Below are positions 24,145-33,418 of a stretch of 64,000 bases of DNA, one piece after another; the first letter of the stretch is position 1, and each line of letters starts with the position of its first letter. The DNA is from Streptomyces blattellae. Lineage in GTDB: Bacteria; Actinomycetota; Actinomycetes; Streptomycetales; Streptomycetaceae. Under the pieces are notes generated by a model, which did no database searches, was not told the DNA's origin, and saw only the letters and a program-made list of their open reading frames with translations. Location of the stretch: assembly GCF_009709555.1 (NCBI RefSeq), contig NZ_WJBG01000246.1, positions 33,664 through 97,663 of the forward strand, read 5' to 3'. Both the position numbers and the translations under genes were made by a program.

Positions 24145-25311
24145 ATGAACTACCAGCCCACCCCCGAGGACAGGTTCACCTTCGGCCTGTGGACCGTCGG
24201 CTGGCAGGGAAGGGACCCGTTCGGCGACGCCACACGGCGTGCCCTCGACCCGGTCGAGACGGTGCAGCGCCTGGCCGAGCTCGGTGCATACGGAGTGACC
24301 TTCCACGACGACGACCTGATCCCCTTCGGGTCCTCGGACACCGAGCGCGAGTCCCACATCAAGCGCTTCCGCCAGGCGCTCGACACGACCGGCATGACCG
24401 TGCCGATGGCCACGACCAACCTCTTCACCCACCCGGTCTTCAAGGACGGAGCCTTCACGGCGAACGACCGTGACGTGCGGCGCTACGCCCTGCGCAAGAC
24501 GATCCGCAACATCGACCTGGCGGTCGAGCTCGGGGCCAAGACCTACGTCGCGTGGGGGGGCCGGGAGGGTGCCGAGTCCGGCGCCGCCAAGGACGTACGC
24601 GTGGCTCTCGACCGTATGAAGGAGGCCTTCGACCTCCTCGGCGAGTACGTCACCTCCCAGGGCTACGACCTGAAGTTCGCGATCGAGCCCAAGCCGAACG
24701 AGCCGCGCGGCGACATCCTGCTGCCCACCGTCGGCCACGCACTGGCGTTCATCGAGCGCCTGGAGCGCCCCGAGCTGTACGGCGTCAACCCCGAGGTCGG
24801 CCATGAGCAGATGGCCGGGCTGAACTTCCCGCACGGCATCGCGCAGGCCCTGTGGGCGGACAAGCTCTTCCACATCGACCTCAACGGTCAGTCCGGCATC
24901 AAGTACGACCAGGACCTGCGCTTCGGCGCCGGCGATCTGCGTTCCGCGTTCTGGCTGGTCGACCTCCTGGAGAGCGCCGGTTACGCCGGACCCCGCCACT
25001 TCGACTTCAAGCCGCCGCGGACCGAGGACCTGGACGGCGTGTGGGCGTCGGCCGCGGGCTGCATGCGCAACTACCTCGTCCTGAAGGAGCGTTCCGCCGC
25101 CTTCCGTGCCGACCCGGAGGTCCAGGAGGCCCTGCGCGCCGCGCGTCTGGACGAGCTGGCGCAGCCCACCGCGGGGGACGGTCTGCAGGCGCTGCTCGCC
25201 GACCGCTCGGCCTTCGAGGAGTTCGACGTGGAGGCCGCCGCCGTGCGCGGGATGGCCTTCGAACGGCTTGACCAGCTGGCCATGGACCATCTGCTGGGGG
25301 CGCGCGGCTGA
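24145..25311 (+). CDS. xylA: xylose isomerase
   Basis: A 388-residue class I xylose isomerase with the length and numbering of the classical Streptomyces enzymes. Catalytic His54 and Asp57 lie in VTFHDDDLIPFG. The metal-site segment FAIEPKPNEPRGD supplies Glu181 and Lys183, and later NPEVGHEQMAG and FHIDLNGQSGIKYDQDLRFG supply the second set of ligands. Reaction: D-xylose to D-xylulose (also glucose to fructose) with Mg2+ or Co2+ in the cytoplasm. Divergent from xylB and xylR. A GC palindrome follows the stop. Confidence 0.98.
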   Translation: MNYQPTPEDRFTFGLWTVGWQGRDPFGDATRRALDPVETVQRLAELGAYGVTFHDDDLIPFGSSDTERESHIKRFRQALDTTGMTVPMATTNLFTHPVFKDGAFTANDRDVRRYALRKTIRNIDLAVELGAKTYVAWGGREGAESGAAKDVRVALDRMKEAFDLLGEYVTSQGYDLKFAIEPKPNEPRGDILLPTVGHALAFIERLERPELYGVNPEVGHEQMAGLNFPHGIAQALWADKLFHIDLNGQSGIKYDQDLRFGAGDLRSAFWLVDLLESAGYAGPRHFDFKPPRTEDLDGVWASAAGCMRNYLVLKERSAAFRADPEVQEALRAARLDELAQPTAGDGLQALLADRSAFEEFDVEAAAVRGMAFERLDQLAMDHLLGARG

Positions 25312-25325
25312 GCACGCGCGCGTGC
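25312..25325 (+). terminator. 14-bp GC palindrome directly after xylA
   Basis: GCACGCGCGCGTGC begins right after the xylA stop, followed by a small CCGG-TGAAAA-CCGG hairpin. It is a possible terminator, and one of a cluster of the same palindrome between 25.3 and 38.4 kb. Confidence 0.5.
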
Positions 25326-25478
25326 CGGTGAAAACCGGCTGCCGGACGATACCGAAATCCAGTGGTGAGGCGACCTCCGCGCGGAATGCTCCGGAATCAT
25401 GCGATCCATGCCATGAGTCCGTATCAACCGCCGTGCGGGGGTCGCCTCCCGCGCCGGTCCGAGGCGACGCTTGACGGT

Positions 25479-25901
25479 ATGGCCATGCCGCCGGTACCAC
25501 CTCAACCGCCTGGACCACCGGGTGGCACGCCGCCTCCAGGCGGCGGCTTCGCACCGCCCTCGTACGGTGACTGGCCGCCGCCGGAGCAGTCGTCGGACGA
25601 CGGCCCCGGCCGGCGCCGCAATCCGCTCTTCATCCTGATCGCCGCACTCGTGGGCGTCGCCGCTGTCGTCGCCGTGGTGCTGGTCGCTTCGGGAGGCAAC
25701 GATGCGCCGGGCGAGAAGGCGCCCGCCGAGAGCAGTACGAGCGGCACTCCGCGGCCGTCCCTGAGCCTCCCGACCGAGCTGCCCAGCAGACTGCCCAGCG
25801 AGGTGCCTTCGCTGCCCTCGCAGTTCCCGAGCGGTCTGCCGAGCGGTCTGCCGAGCGACATCGAGTCGCTGCTGCCGTCGCTCGGGGTCGACCTGCCGTA
25901 G
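25479..25901 (+). CDS. proline-rich single-pass membrane protein, unknown function
   Basis: About 140 residues. A Pro/Gly-rich cytoplasmic head (PPVPPQPPGPPGGTPPPGGG) is followed by RRR, a transmembrane helix (LFILIAALVGVAAVVAVVLV) and an extracytoplasmic tail of Ser/Pro/Leu repeats (PSGLPSGLPSD). ATGs at 25479 and 25485 are both possible and neither has a strong ribosome site. The design is common among actinobacterial surface proteins with no assigned function. It converges on the phytase-like gene, with a strong palindrome between. Confidence 0.7.
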   Translation: MAMPPVPPQPPGPPGGTPPPGGGFAPPSYGDWPPPEQSSDDGPGRRRNPLFILIAALVGVAAVVAVVLVASGGNDAPGEKAPAESSTSGTPRPSLSLPTELPSRLPSEVPSLPSQFPSGLPSGLPSDIESLLPSLGVDLP

Positions 25902-25942
25902 ACGTCGCTCTGGGGCGGCCTGACTCGGGGGGATGTGGTTCA

Positions 25943-25966
25943 GTGCGGCACGCGCGCGTGCCGCAC
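25943..25966. terminator. 24-bp perfect palindrome between convergent genes
   Basis: The arm GTGCGGCACGCG is followed directly by its exact complement, giving a dyad with no spacer. It lies between the ends of two convergent genes (25901 and 25982) and is best read as a bidirectional terminator; it contains ACGCGCGCGT at its centre. Confidence 0.75.
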
Positions 25967-25981
25967 TCTCACGGCCCGGGA

Positions 25982-26974
25982 TCAGATCCCGCGCGGCAGC
26001 CGCACGTACGTCACGGTCGTCTCGACGCCGCTGTCCACGAGCCGGCCGTTCGCGTCGAACGCGTCGGTGCCGTCCGTCATGCCGAAGTCGTTGTCGTTGA
26101 TGAGGGCGAGGGTGTCGCGATCCACGCGCGCGACGCCCTCGATCTTCCCGGGCACGCCGTCGACCGTGCCCAGGTCGACGACGAGGCGCTTGGCCAGGAC
26201 AGGCACACCGGAGGCCGCCGGGTCGTCGAGTTGCTCAAGCGACGGGGAGGTCGTGTCGTCGTCCCAGGGGCCGCCGAGGATGTTCGCCTTGCGTCCCACG
26301 TGCACGAGTTGCAGCCGCGCGGTTTTGTCCGTGCGCTCCTCGACCAGCAGCCGGTCCCGGCCCACGGCGACCACCGACGAGATCTTCAGCTCGGAGGTGT
26401 CGTCCTCGCCCGGGTCCACCACGTTCACGGGGTCGAAGCGGTACGCGTACTCGGCGGTGACCGCTTTCTTCTTCGGCGAGAAGCGCAGCAGCCGGGTGGT
26501 GAGCGAGGCGTCCCCCACGTCTCCGTCGGGCAGGGACAGGGGGCTCTGCACGGCTATCACCAGGTCACCGCCGGGCAGTTGAGCCAATCCCTCAAAGCCC
26601 CGGTTGGTCTTCCGACGCAGCAGGACGGACGGCAACGACTGCACGACCGGGTAGTCCGCACCCATGAGGTTCAACCCTTCGGGCACATAGCGCGCCAGCA
26701 CCTCCCCGCGCGCGGAGACACGCACCAGAGAGGGCCCGTACTCGTCGGCCAGCCAGAAACTCCCGTCCCCGGCCCGCACAATGCCCTCGGTGTCCAGCCC
26801 GTTCGCGTCCGCCGGCGTGTCGTGTGCCTGACTCCAGGTCAGCAACCACGCCTGGCCGCCGGATGCTGTGGCGGCGAGCGCCGACAGGAACCGCCATGCC
26901 AGACCGGTACCACGCGCGCGTGCCCGCACTCCCCGTCCGTCGATCTCCAGGGCGTCCACGAGTAGTTGGTTCAC
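25982..26974 (-). CDS. phytase-like esterase-domain protein, N-terminally truncated
   Basis: The 330-codon frame carries the beta-propeller known as esterase-like activity of phytase: DTEGIVRAGDGSFWLADEYG, GFEGLAQLPGGDLVIAVQSP, LKISSVVAVGRDRLLVEERT, KIEGVARVDRDTLALINDND, ending VTYVRLPRG. The usual signal peptide and first blades are absent. The start region (MNQLLVDALEIDG) has no export signal, and upstream of it the sequence passes into a 7-bp repeat and then a GNAT fragment. The protein is therefore probably a truncated relic, although the frame is open. Confidence 0.75.
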   Translation of the reverse strand: MNQLLVDALEIDGRGVRARARGTGLAWRFLSALAATASGGQAWLLTWSQAHDTPADANGLDTEGIVRAGDGSFWLADEYGPSLVRVSARGEVLARYVPEGLNLMGADYPVVQSLPSVLLRRKTNRGFEGLAQLPGGDLVIAVQSPLSLPDGDVGDASLTTRLLRFSPKKKAVTAEYAYRFDPVNVVDPGEDDTSELKISSVVAVGRDRLLVEERTDKTARLQLVHVGRKANILGGPWDDDTTSPSLEQLDDPAASGVPVLAKRLVVDLGTVDGVPGKIEGVARVDRDTLALINDNDFGMTDGTDAFDANGRLVDSGVETTVTYVRLPRGI

Positions 26975-27008
26975 CCGGTCCGCGCCGAGGCCGTCGGGCA
27001 GGCTTCAG

Positions 27009-27063
27009 CCGGGCACCGGGCACCGGGCACCGGGCACCGGGCACCGGGCACCGGGCACCGGGC
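27009..27063. repeat. heptanucleotide tandem repeat (CCGGGCA)x about 8
   Basis: Perfect 7-bp units (GGGCACC in another phase) join the 5' end of the phytase-like gene to a GNAT fragment. A 7-bp unit shifts the frame with each copy gained or lost. Confidence 0.97.
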
Positions 27064-27069
27064 GTCGCG

Positions 27070-27248
27070 CAGCGCCAACACGACGCGGAATCCGGGGGGC
27101 GCGCATCCGTCCCCACTCGCTCCCGGAACTCCACCCTGGTCGTCTCGGGCTCCCGGGCATCCCACGGAGGCGCCGTGAAGACCGCCGCGTATGCCTCCGA
27201 AGGCTGGTCGGCGACGGTGAGCAGCCTGGCCGAAGTGCTTCGTGCCAC
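27070..27248 (-). pseudogene. N-terminal fragment of a GNAT acetyltransferase
   Basis: Minus-strand codons from about 27200 read EAYAAVFTAPPWDAREPETT and FRERVGTDARPP, then in another frame GFRVVLALRDA, which match the beginning of GNAT N-acetyltransferases. The rest is lost at the heptanucleotide repeat. Its start overlaps the region just beyond the SWIM gene's 3' end. Confidence 0.6.
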
Positions 27249-27262
27249 GCCAACCCACCGTC

Positions 27263-28531
27263 CTAGACGGCCCCTTCAGACGAATGGATCTCTGCCGACG
27301 CAAGCGCCGTCGCCGGATCCCGGACCGCCCTCCCTGCGGGCACCCAGCGGCCTCGCTCTTTCCGGTACGGCCACCAGCGTCCGTCCCGGCCAAGGCGCAG
27401 CTGAGCGGGTGCGCCGACGACCGTCCACCGGTTGGCGCGAGCGCGCAGAGGCGGCCTCTCGTCCTCCTCCCAGGCCGACTCCAGAGCGGCACGCGCGCGT
27501 GCGAGCGTTTCCCCGGCGACGGTCCACTCCTCCTCCAGCACGGACAGCGCGGCCGTGCCTCCCAGGCTCCAGGCACGGACGGCCAGTTCCAACGATTCCC
27601 TGCTGCGCCCCGACCCGTCCGCGAGCCGGTCCAGGACATGCGGTCCGGGGGTGCCCGCTGACAGGCGTACGGCGTCCTGCGCAACGGTCGATTCCGTCTC
27701 CGGCGCGTCCGATTCCGGTGTGGCCCGCAGAGCCTCGGCGAGCAGGAAGTGCGCCTGCGCGGCAGTCCGCGCGGCCAGGTACTCCAGCGCGGCCGGATCG
27801 ATGCCGGGTACGGGCGGGGCCTCGGTATCCAGTGAAGGAGGAACGCCGGGCTCGTCAGGCAGTTCGGGCGACGCGGGCAGCGGCGGCAGGACGCCCGCGG
27901 ACCCGTAGGCCTCCGCCGCATCCACTCCCTCCGGCTCGGAAAGCCTCTCGGTGGGAGCGGTGCTGCGGGACTGCAGGGCGTCCACCACGGCCTGTTCGCC
28001 CCGTCCCCGCATCAGCAGCAGGACGAAGGGATCCTCGTCCAGCAGGCGTGCCACCTGATAGCAGAGCGCGGCCGTGTGTCCGCAGTGGTCCCAGGCACCG
28101 CAGTCGCACATGGGCTCCAGATCGCCCAGGCCCGGCAGCAACTCGATCCCCGCGGCTGCCGCGTCCTCGACCAGATGCGGCGGCATTTCGTGGTCCAGCA
28201 GCGCAGCGACATGCCCGGCTCGTTCGACGGCCATGTCCGCGAAATGGTCCCACTGATCGTCGGTCAGCTCCGCCAGCAGGACATCGGCACGGTGCCTTGA
28301 GTGATCGCGGTCCTGGACGACGGCGGTGATGCGCCCCGGCCGCACCGACACCGCGCCGCAGGCTCCCGCGCGCGCGAGCCTGCGGCCCGTCTTCACCTGC
28401 TGCGAGTCCAGCGCCGCGTCCTCGAGTGCCTGCAGCCAGGCCTGGCCCCACCAGGTCTGAGCGAAGCTCCTCCCGCTCGCGGGAGGCAGCGCCGCGAACG
28501 TGCGCTCCGTGTCACGGTCGTACGCGTTCAT
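27263..28531 (-). CDS. SWIM zinc-finger protein, partner of the SNF2 ATPase
   Basis: A 422-residue protein. The SWIM finger is CDCGAWDHCGHTAALCY (CxC-Xn-CxH) near residues 138-155; N-terminal sequence SFAQTWWGQAWLQALED and the segment VSVRPGRITAVVQDRDHSRH are typical of this SWIM family. The C-terminal third ends with NRWTVVGAPAQLRLGRDGRW. The ATG overlaps the SNF2 stop as ATGA, so the two are translationally coupled. This pairing is widespread in actinobacteria and suggests a joint role in DNA transactions. The precise function is unknown. Confidence 0.92.
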   Translation of the reverse strand: MNAYDRDTERTFAALPPASGRSFAQTWWGQAWLQALEDAALDSQQVKTGRRLARAGACGAVSVRPGRITAVVQDRDHSRHRADVLLAELTDDQWDHFADMAVERAGHVAALLDHEMPPHLVEDAAAAGIELLPGLGDLEPMCDCGAWDHCGHTAALCYQVARLLDEDPFVLLLMRGRGEQAVVDALQSRSTAPTERLSEPEGVDAAEAYGSAGVLPPLPASPELPDEPGVPPSLDTEAPPVPGIDPAALEYLAARTAAQAHFLLAEALRATPESDAPETESTVAQDAVRLSAGTPGPHVLDRLADGSGRSRESLELAVRAWSLGGTAALSVLEEEWTVAGETLARARAALESAWEEDERPPLRARANRWTVVGAPAQLRLGRDGRWWPYRKERGRWVPAGRAVRDPATALASAEIHSSEGAV

Positions 28532-31401
28532 CGCGTGCCCCCTCGCAGTTCCACCAGATCGGCCAGCTCCGCGTCCGTCAGTTCGGTCAGTGCCGCCTCG
28601 CCGGAGCCGAGTACCGCCTCGGCCAGTTCCCGCTTGCGGCTCAGCATGTCGGCGATGCGGTCCTCGATGGTCCCTTCGGCGATCAGCCGGTGCACCTGCA
28701 CCGGCCTGTCCTGGCCGATCCGGTACGCGCGATCGGTGGCCTGCGCCTCCACCGCGGGGTTCCACCAGCGGTCGTAGTGCACGACGTGCTCGGCGCGGGT
28801 GAGGTTCAGCCCGGTGCCCGCAGCCTTCAATGACAACAGGAACACAGGCACTTCCCCGTCCTGGAATCGCCTCACCATCGCCTCCCGTTCCGCGACGGGG
28901 GTGCCGCCGTGCAGGAACTGCGAGGACATGCCACGGGCCGCCAAGTGCCGCTCGATGAGCCGCGCCATCTGGACGTACTGGGTGAAGACCAGGACGCTGG
29001 CCCCCTCGGAAAGGATCGTGTCGAGCAGTTCGTCCAGGAGCTCCAGCTTCCCGGAGCGTCCGGTGATCCTGGGCCGCTCTTCCCTGAGGAACTGCGCCGG
29101 ATGGTTGCAGATCTGCTTCAGGCCCGTCAGCAACTTCATGATCAACCCGCGCCGCTCCATGCTGTCGGCACCGGAGATCTCCGCCAGTGTCTCGCGCACC
29201 ACGGCCTCGTACAGACCCATCTGCTCCTTGGCGAGCGACACGGCCCGATCCGTCTCGGTCTTGGGCGGCAGCTCGGGTGCGATCCCCGGGTCCGACTTGC
29301 GCCGGCGCAGCAGGAACGGCCGTACGAGCCGGGCCAGGCGCTCCGCGGCGGCCGGGTCCTGACCGCCCTCGACGGCCTGGGCGTAGCGGGTGCGGAAGGC
29401 GCCGAGCCGGCCCAGCAGACCCGGGGTCGTCCAGTCCAGGATCGCCCACAGCTCCGACAGGTTGTTCTCCACGGGGGTGCCGGTGAGCGCCACGCGCGCG
29501 CGTGCGCCGATCGAGCGCAGCTCCCGGGCGGTCGTCGCGTACGGGTTCTTCACGTGCTGGGCCTCGTCGGCCACGACCATGCCCCACGGCACATCGGCGA
29601 GCCGGCCCGCGTCCAGGCGCATCGTGCCGTACGTGGTGAGCACGAACTCCCCGTCGTCCAGGGCCCCCAGATCGCGGCGCGGTCCGTGGAAGCGGCGCAC
29701 GGGTGTGCCCGGTGCGAACCTCTCGATCTCGCGCTGCCAGTTGCCCATCAGGGAGGTTGGACAGACCACCAGGGTGGGCCCGGCCGCCGACTCGTCGGTC
29801 TGCCGGTGCAGATGCAGAGCGATCAACGTGATCGTCTTGCCGAGCCCCATGTCGTCGGCCAGACAACAGCCCAGGCCCAGGGATGTCATCTGCGCCAGCC
29901 AGTTGAGGCCACGCCGCTGGTAGTCGCGGAGCGTGGCCGCCAGCGCGGCAGGCTGCTCGACCGGCTCCTGCGCCTCGGGGTCCGCGAGTCGCTCCCGCAG
30001 GGCGGCCAGCCACCCGGTCGGGTGCACGTCGACCCGCTGACCGTCGACCTCCGCGCAACCCGTCAGAGCGGCGCTCAGGGCGTGGACGGGTGTGATCTTG
30101 CGGTCCTGCATCGCGCGGGCGCGATGTACTTCCCGGGGGTCGATCAGGACCCATCGGTCACGCAGCCGCACGATGGGGCGGTGCGCCTCGGCGAGCTGAT
30201 CCACCTCCTCTCGGGAGAGGCGCTGGTCGTCCAGCGCGAATCGCCAGTCGAAGGCGAGCAGGGCGTCCGCGGTCAGGAACGAGGGGGTGTCCGAGGAGGC
30301 GGCGCCCGGCGCCGACTCGTCGTCGGGCGGGCCGACCACCGCGTGGGCAGTCAGTTTGCGGGCCAGCTCGCGGGGCCAGTGCACGTCGACTCCGGCGCCG
30401 GCGAGGGCACGGCTGCCTTCGCCGAGCAGGTCGGTGATCTCCTCGTCGGCCAGCTCGACCGCGTCCGGCACGGCCACCGAGAGCAACGGCGCCAGCGGAG
30501 GCCACGCGCGCGCGGCGCGGCGAAGTGCCAGGAGAGCGTCCATCGGAGCGCGCGATCCGAAGGCGCCCGTTCCCGACCACACGCGAACGGCGTCCGCGAC
30601 GAGCGCGGGATCGCTGACGCTGTGCACCTGCGGCACGGCCCGGAACGAGACAGCCGCGTCGTCCTGCGCCGCGGCGGCCAGACCGCGCGCCTCGATCCGC
30701 AGCGAGAGCCGCACGCCCGCGTCATGACCCGCGGCCAGATCGGCGGCCCACGGACGCTGATCGGGCAGATGCTGAGGCTCCCGGCAGGCGTACGCGGGCC
30801 CGCCGGTCACCAGCGGCGCGGCGGGGGAGCGGGGCAGCGTGTCGGCGACCGCGTCGAGGAAGGACCGCAGCAGTCCGTCCGGGCCGGGCAGCCGCAGCGG
30901 ACCCTTGCCCGCAATCGGCACGGCATGCGACTCGGGCGGCATGGCGGCGGCGAGCGCGCGCAGGCGATCGACGTCCTCCGCGCGCAGGGGACCGACCCGC
31001 CAGGCGTCGTGGTCGCTCTCGGAGAGGCCGGGCAGCACAAGCCCACGGGCCACGAGGTGCAGGGCGTGCACTGCGGCAGCGCCCCAGAACACGGCCGCCC
31101 GGTGGGCGTGCGCAGCGACACGCGCGCGCGTGAGTACCGGCAGGGCGGCATGCACCGGTAGCAGCACAGCGGGCACGGTCACCAGCTCGACTCCGTCCCC
31201 GCCGGGCAGAACGACGGTCAGGTCCTCGACGGAACCGGACGCGACGACCGCTGGGACTTCGCCGTCGGGACACCAGAATGCGACGCGGCCGGTGCGGGCC
31301 GGATCGCCGGGTACGAATACCGCATGGCAGCGGGCCAGTTCGTTGATCTCGGACGGCGTCGCGGCGAACTCGGACGGTGTGGCGACGGGAGGTGTCTGCA
31401 C
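28528..31401 (-). CDS. SNF2-family DEAD/DEAH box ATPase
   Basis: A 957-residue Swi2/Snf2 helicase-like ATPase. An N-terminal half of unknown structure (SNF2-associated bacterial region) precedes the motor. Motif I is CCLADDMGLGKTITLIAL near residue 515, motif II is VVADEAQHVKNP near 610, followed by VALTGTPVENNLSELWAILD, then helicase C motifs VLVFTQYVQMARLIERHL and RAYRIGQDRPVQVHRLIAEG near 893. The GTG start at 31401 has GAGGAA upstream. Expected activity: ATP-driven translocation on double-stranded DNA, remodelling protein-DNA complexes. Coupled to the SWIM protein downstream. Confidence 0.95.
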   Translation of the reverse strand: MQTPPVATPSEFAATPSEINELARCHAVFVPGDPARTGRVAFWCPDGEVPAVVASGSVEDLTVVLPGGDGVELVTVPAVLLPVHAALPVLTRARVAAHAHRAAVFWGAAAVHALHLVARGLVLPGLSESDHDAWRVGPLRAEDVDRLRALAAAMPPESHAVPIAGKGPLRLPGPDGLLRSFLDAVADTLPRSPAAPLVTGGPAYACREPQHLPDQRPWAADLAAGHDAGVRLSLRIEARGLAAAAQDDAAVSFRAVPQVHSVSDPALVADAVRVWSGTGAFGSRAPMDALLALRRAARAWPPLAPLLSVAVPDAVELADEEITDLLGEGSRALAGAGVDVHWPRELARKLTAHAVVGPPDDESAPGAASSDTPSFLTADALLAFDWRFALDDQRLSREEVDQLAEAHRPIVRLRDRWVLIDPREVHRARAMQDRKITPVHALSAALTGCAEVDGQRVDVHPTGWLAALRERLADPEAQEPVEQPAALAATLRDYQRRGLNWLAQMTSLGLGCCLADDMGLGKTITLIALHLHRQTDESAAGPTLVVCPTSLMGNWQREIERFAPGTPVRRFHGPRRDLGALDDGEFVLTTYGTMRLDAGRLADVPWGMVVADEAQHVKNPYATTARELRSIGARARVALTGTPVENNLSELWAILDWTTPGLLGRLGAFRTRYAQAVEGGQDPAAAERLARLVRPFLLRRRKSDPGIAPELPPKTETDRAVSLAKEQMGLYEAVVRETLAEISGADSMERRGLIMKLLTGLKQICNHPAQFLREERPRITGRSGKLELLDELLDTILSEGASVLVFTQYVQMARLIERHLAARGMSSQFLHGGTPVAEREAMVRRFQDGEVPVFLLSLKAAGTGLNLTRAEHVVHYDRWWNPAVEAQATDRAYRIGQDRPVQVHRLIAEGTIEDRIADMLSRKRELAEAVLGSGEAALTELTDAELADLVELRGGTR

Positions 31402-31675
31402 AGCGATGACTTATTCCTCAAATTTGACTACCAGTGTCGGGTCGCCGAGGGTACAGCACCGAGGCGGCTCGCTCGGTATGACCGGACAGTGAACCGGGTC
31501 ACTCCACGCTCCGGCTGGGTATCCACTCAGTGCGGAGACACATGTGGCTGTGCGATCTCAGGGGTGCCTCGGGGTTCGGGTCTCAGGGGTGTCTCAGGGT
31601 CGTGGTCCGGAACTGTGGGAGGCGCGGACCCGTTTTCAGGACAGAGAGCGGCAGTGGCCGCGAAGGAGGCGACAC

Positions 31676-31858
31676 ATGTCGAAGAACGCGAAGATCGCCG
31701 CAGGAGGTGTGGCAGCCGGGATAGTCCTGCTGATCTGGCTGCCCTGGTGGGCGGCGCTCCTGATAATCCTGGGAGTCCCGGCAGCCGCGTACCTCACGCT
31801 GGACCCCTCGCAGCGGCGCAGGTTGCGCCGCGTCACCCGCAAGGAGCTCGGCCGCTGA
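31676..31858 (+). CDS. small membrane protein, unknown function
   Basis: A 60-residue protein: MSKNAKIAAGGVAAGIVLLI, a hydrophobic hairpin (LLIWLPWWAALLIILGVPAA) and a basic tail (QRRRLRRVTRKELG). GAAGGAGGCG precedes the ATG. One or two membrane segments with a cytoplasmic positive C-terminus are expected. It is divergent from the SNF2 gene. No domain is recognised. Confidence 0.85.
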   Translation: MSKNAKIAAGGVAAGIVLLIWLPWWAALLIILGVPAAAYLTLDPSQRRRLRRVTRKELGR

Positions 31859-31994
31859 GGGAATACCGTATCGGCGCATCCCGGTCGGCCGCAGTACAGA
31901 AGCCGACCACATCGCCGCCCGCGGGCCTGCCGACGGTACGGTCCGCGGGCGGCTCGCGGGACTCGCGAGGCGGAGTCCCGCGGTCGTGACCCGC

Positions 31995-32888
31995 TCAGAT
32001 GGGGCGTACGGCCATCTTGTCGAGGGCCTTGAGCAGACCCGGCAGCTCAGGTCCCCGGCCCACCGGCATGACCTCGCCGGGCTCATCGTCGAGCAGCACG
32101 AAGGCGATGTCGTCGGTCCTGGCCACGAGGGACCAGCCCGGGCCGTCGGCGCGCAGGGTCCGCGCGTCGCCCGGTGCGAAGGAAGACCGTACACGGCCGA
32201 GTGGCGGCGGCGTGTCGACGTAGGCGCGGGCCTCTGCGAGGACGCGCCGGATGCCGCCATGGCCGGGCTTGGCCGCTTCCTCGGTCTCGTCCTGCTTGTG
32301 GGGCGTCTCGTCCTGCTCGGCCTGGCCCGTGTCCGCCGACTCGGCCTGGTCCGGGTCCGTCGCGGACGAGCCGTTGGGGCTCTGGAAGTCCGCGTCGTCG
32401 ATCTGCTCGCGCCACATCGCCCACTGCCGCGCAATCTCGTCCGCGCCCAGGCGGCGCTGGGCCGAGCCCCAGACGCTGGTGTCCGGGGGCGCCAATGGGG
32501 GGCGGTCCGCGACATCGGGACCGGGATCGTGCGGTGCGGGCACACCGGGCGCCGCGACGGCGACCTCCAGAGGCCAGCCGGGCAGCGCGGCCACGACCGT
32601 CCGCTCGTCGGGCGACAGGTCGTACTCCATGCCGCAGTCCCAGGACGCGATGGCCACGGCGACCAGCGACACGTCGTCGATGGCGACCGTCCAGCGGGCG
32701 CCGTCGCCGTCCTGGCCGAGCACCAGGCCGTACCCGTCGGCCAGCGGCGCGAGTCCGAGTGCCGCGCAGGCTTCCGGGTAGTCGTCGCCCAGCACGCTCG
32801 GGAACTTCGCCGGCGTCAGCAGCACCGCCGTGAGCACATAGAGCGCGTCGTCCTCGGCGGCGACGGCGTCCTCGTCCGTCCCGGCCAT
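31995..32888 (-). CDS. conserved hypothetical protein with acidic linker
   Basis: A 297-residue soluble protein. The N-terminal half (LYVLTAVLLTPAKFPSVLGD, IASWDCGMEYDLSPDERTVV, VWGSAQRRLGADEIARQWAM) is compact. A linker rich in Glu, Asp, Gln and Thr spans about 180-215, and the C-terminal part (GPGWSLVARTDDIAFVLLDD, GRGPELPGLLKALDKMAVRP) forms a second domain. GGGGAGG precedes the ATG. I do not recognise a function. Confidence 0.85.
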   Translation of the reverse strand: MAGTDEDAVAAEDDALYVLTAVLLTPAKFPSVLGDDYPEACAALGLAPLADGYGLVLGQDGDGARWTVAIDDVSLVAVAIASWDCGMEYDLSPDERTVVAALPGWPLEVAVAAPGVPAPHDPGPDVADRPPLAPPDTSVWGSAQRRLGADEIARQWAMWREQIDDADFQSPNGSSATDPDQAESADTGQAEQDETPHKQDETEEAAKPGHGGIRRVLAEARAYVDTPPPLGRVRSSFAPGDARTLRADGPGWSLVARTDDIAFVLLDDEPGEVMPVGRGPELPGLLKALDKMAVRPI

Positions 32889-33022
32889 CCCAGCCTCCCC
32901 ATCGGTCCGTACAACGGCGCACCCTAGTGCGACTGGAAGGCCGTTGTCACGACTCCCAGGCCCACCCGGAGCTGCAGTTTTCCGGCTCGACGGGGCGAAT
33001 CGACCACGGCTGCTCCCCGGCG

Positions 33023-33319
33023 TCAGGCGGTCGGCAGCCCGAGGAGCGCCCGGGCCACGGTCTGCGGCGACTCGTCGCGTTCCCGCGCGAGCGCGATGAC
33101 GGCCCGGCAGGCCAGTTCGCTCACCCCGAACGACAGCGCCTCCGGCGACACCCAGCCGGCTGCCTCGTCGATCTGTTCCTGGTCGTCCTCGGCGCACGCC
33201 GACACATAGGCAGCGGCGGCCTCGAACAGATTGTGCGTGCGCCTGTCCCGGCCGGTGTCCCGCTCCGCACGCAAGGCGTTGAGGAATCTGGCACCGGACT
33301 TGCGGACCCTCCCGAACAT
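33023..33319 (-). CDS. small conserved hypothetical protein
   Basis: A 98-residue, mostly helical protein (MFGRVRKSGARFLNALRAER, NLFEAAAAYVSACAEDDQEQ, ELACRAVIALARERDESPQT). AAGGTGG lies upstream of the ATG. It is divergent from the MpaB-like oxygenase gene with 99 bp between. No function can be assigned. Confidence 0.75.
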   Translation of the reverse strand: MFGRVRKSGARFLNALRAERDTGRDRRTHNLFEAAAAYVSACAEDDQEQIDEAAGWVSPEALSFGVSELACRAVIALARERDESPQTVARALLGLPTA

Positions 33320-33418
33320 GCTGACCACCTTCCCCCTGCGTGGTTGCCACGGCTGATCCTTCAGCTCCTGCTCCTCAACGTAGAGTTGAAGCCCCGGCGG
33401 CAGAAGAGGGACGACGCG

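Noticed and set aside
28358..28391. Inverted repeat (GCCGCAGGCTC and complement) with a CG-rich loop
   Set aside because: It lies inside the SWIM gene and is explained by codon use; no regulatory context.
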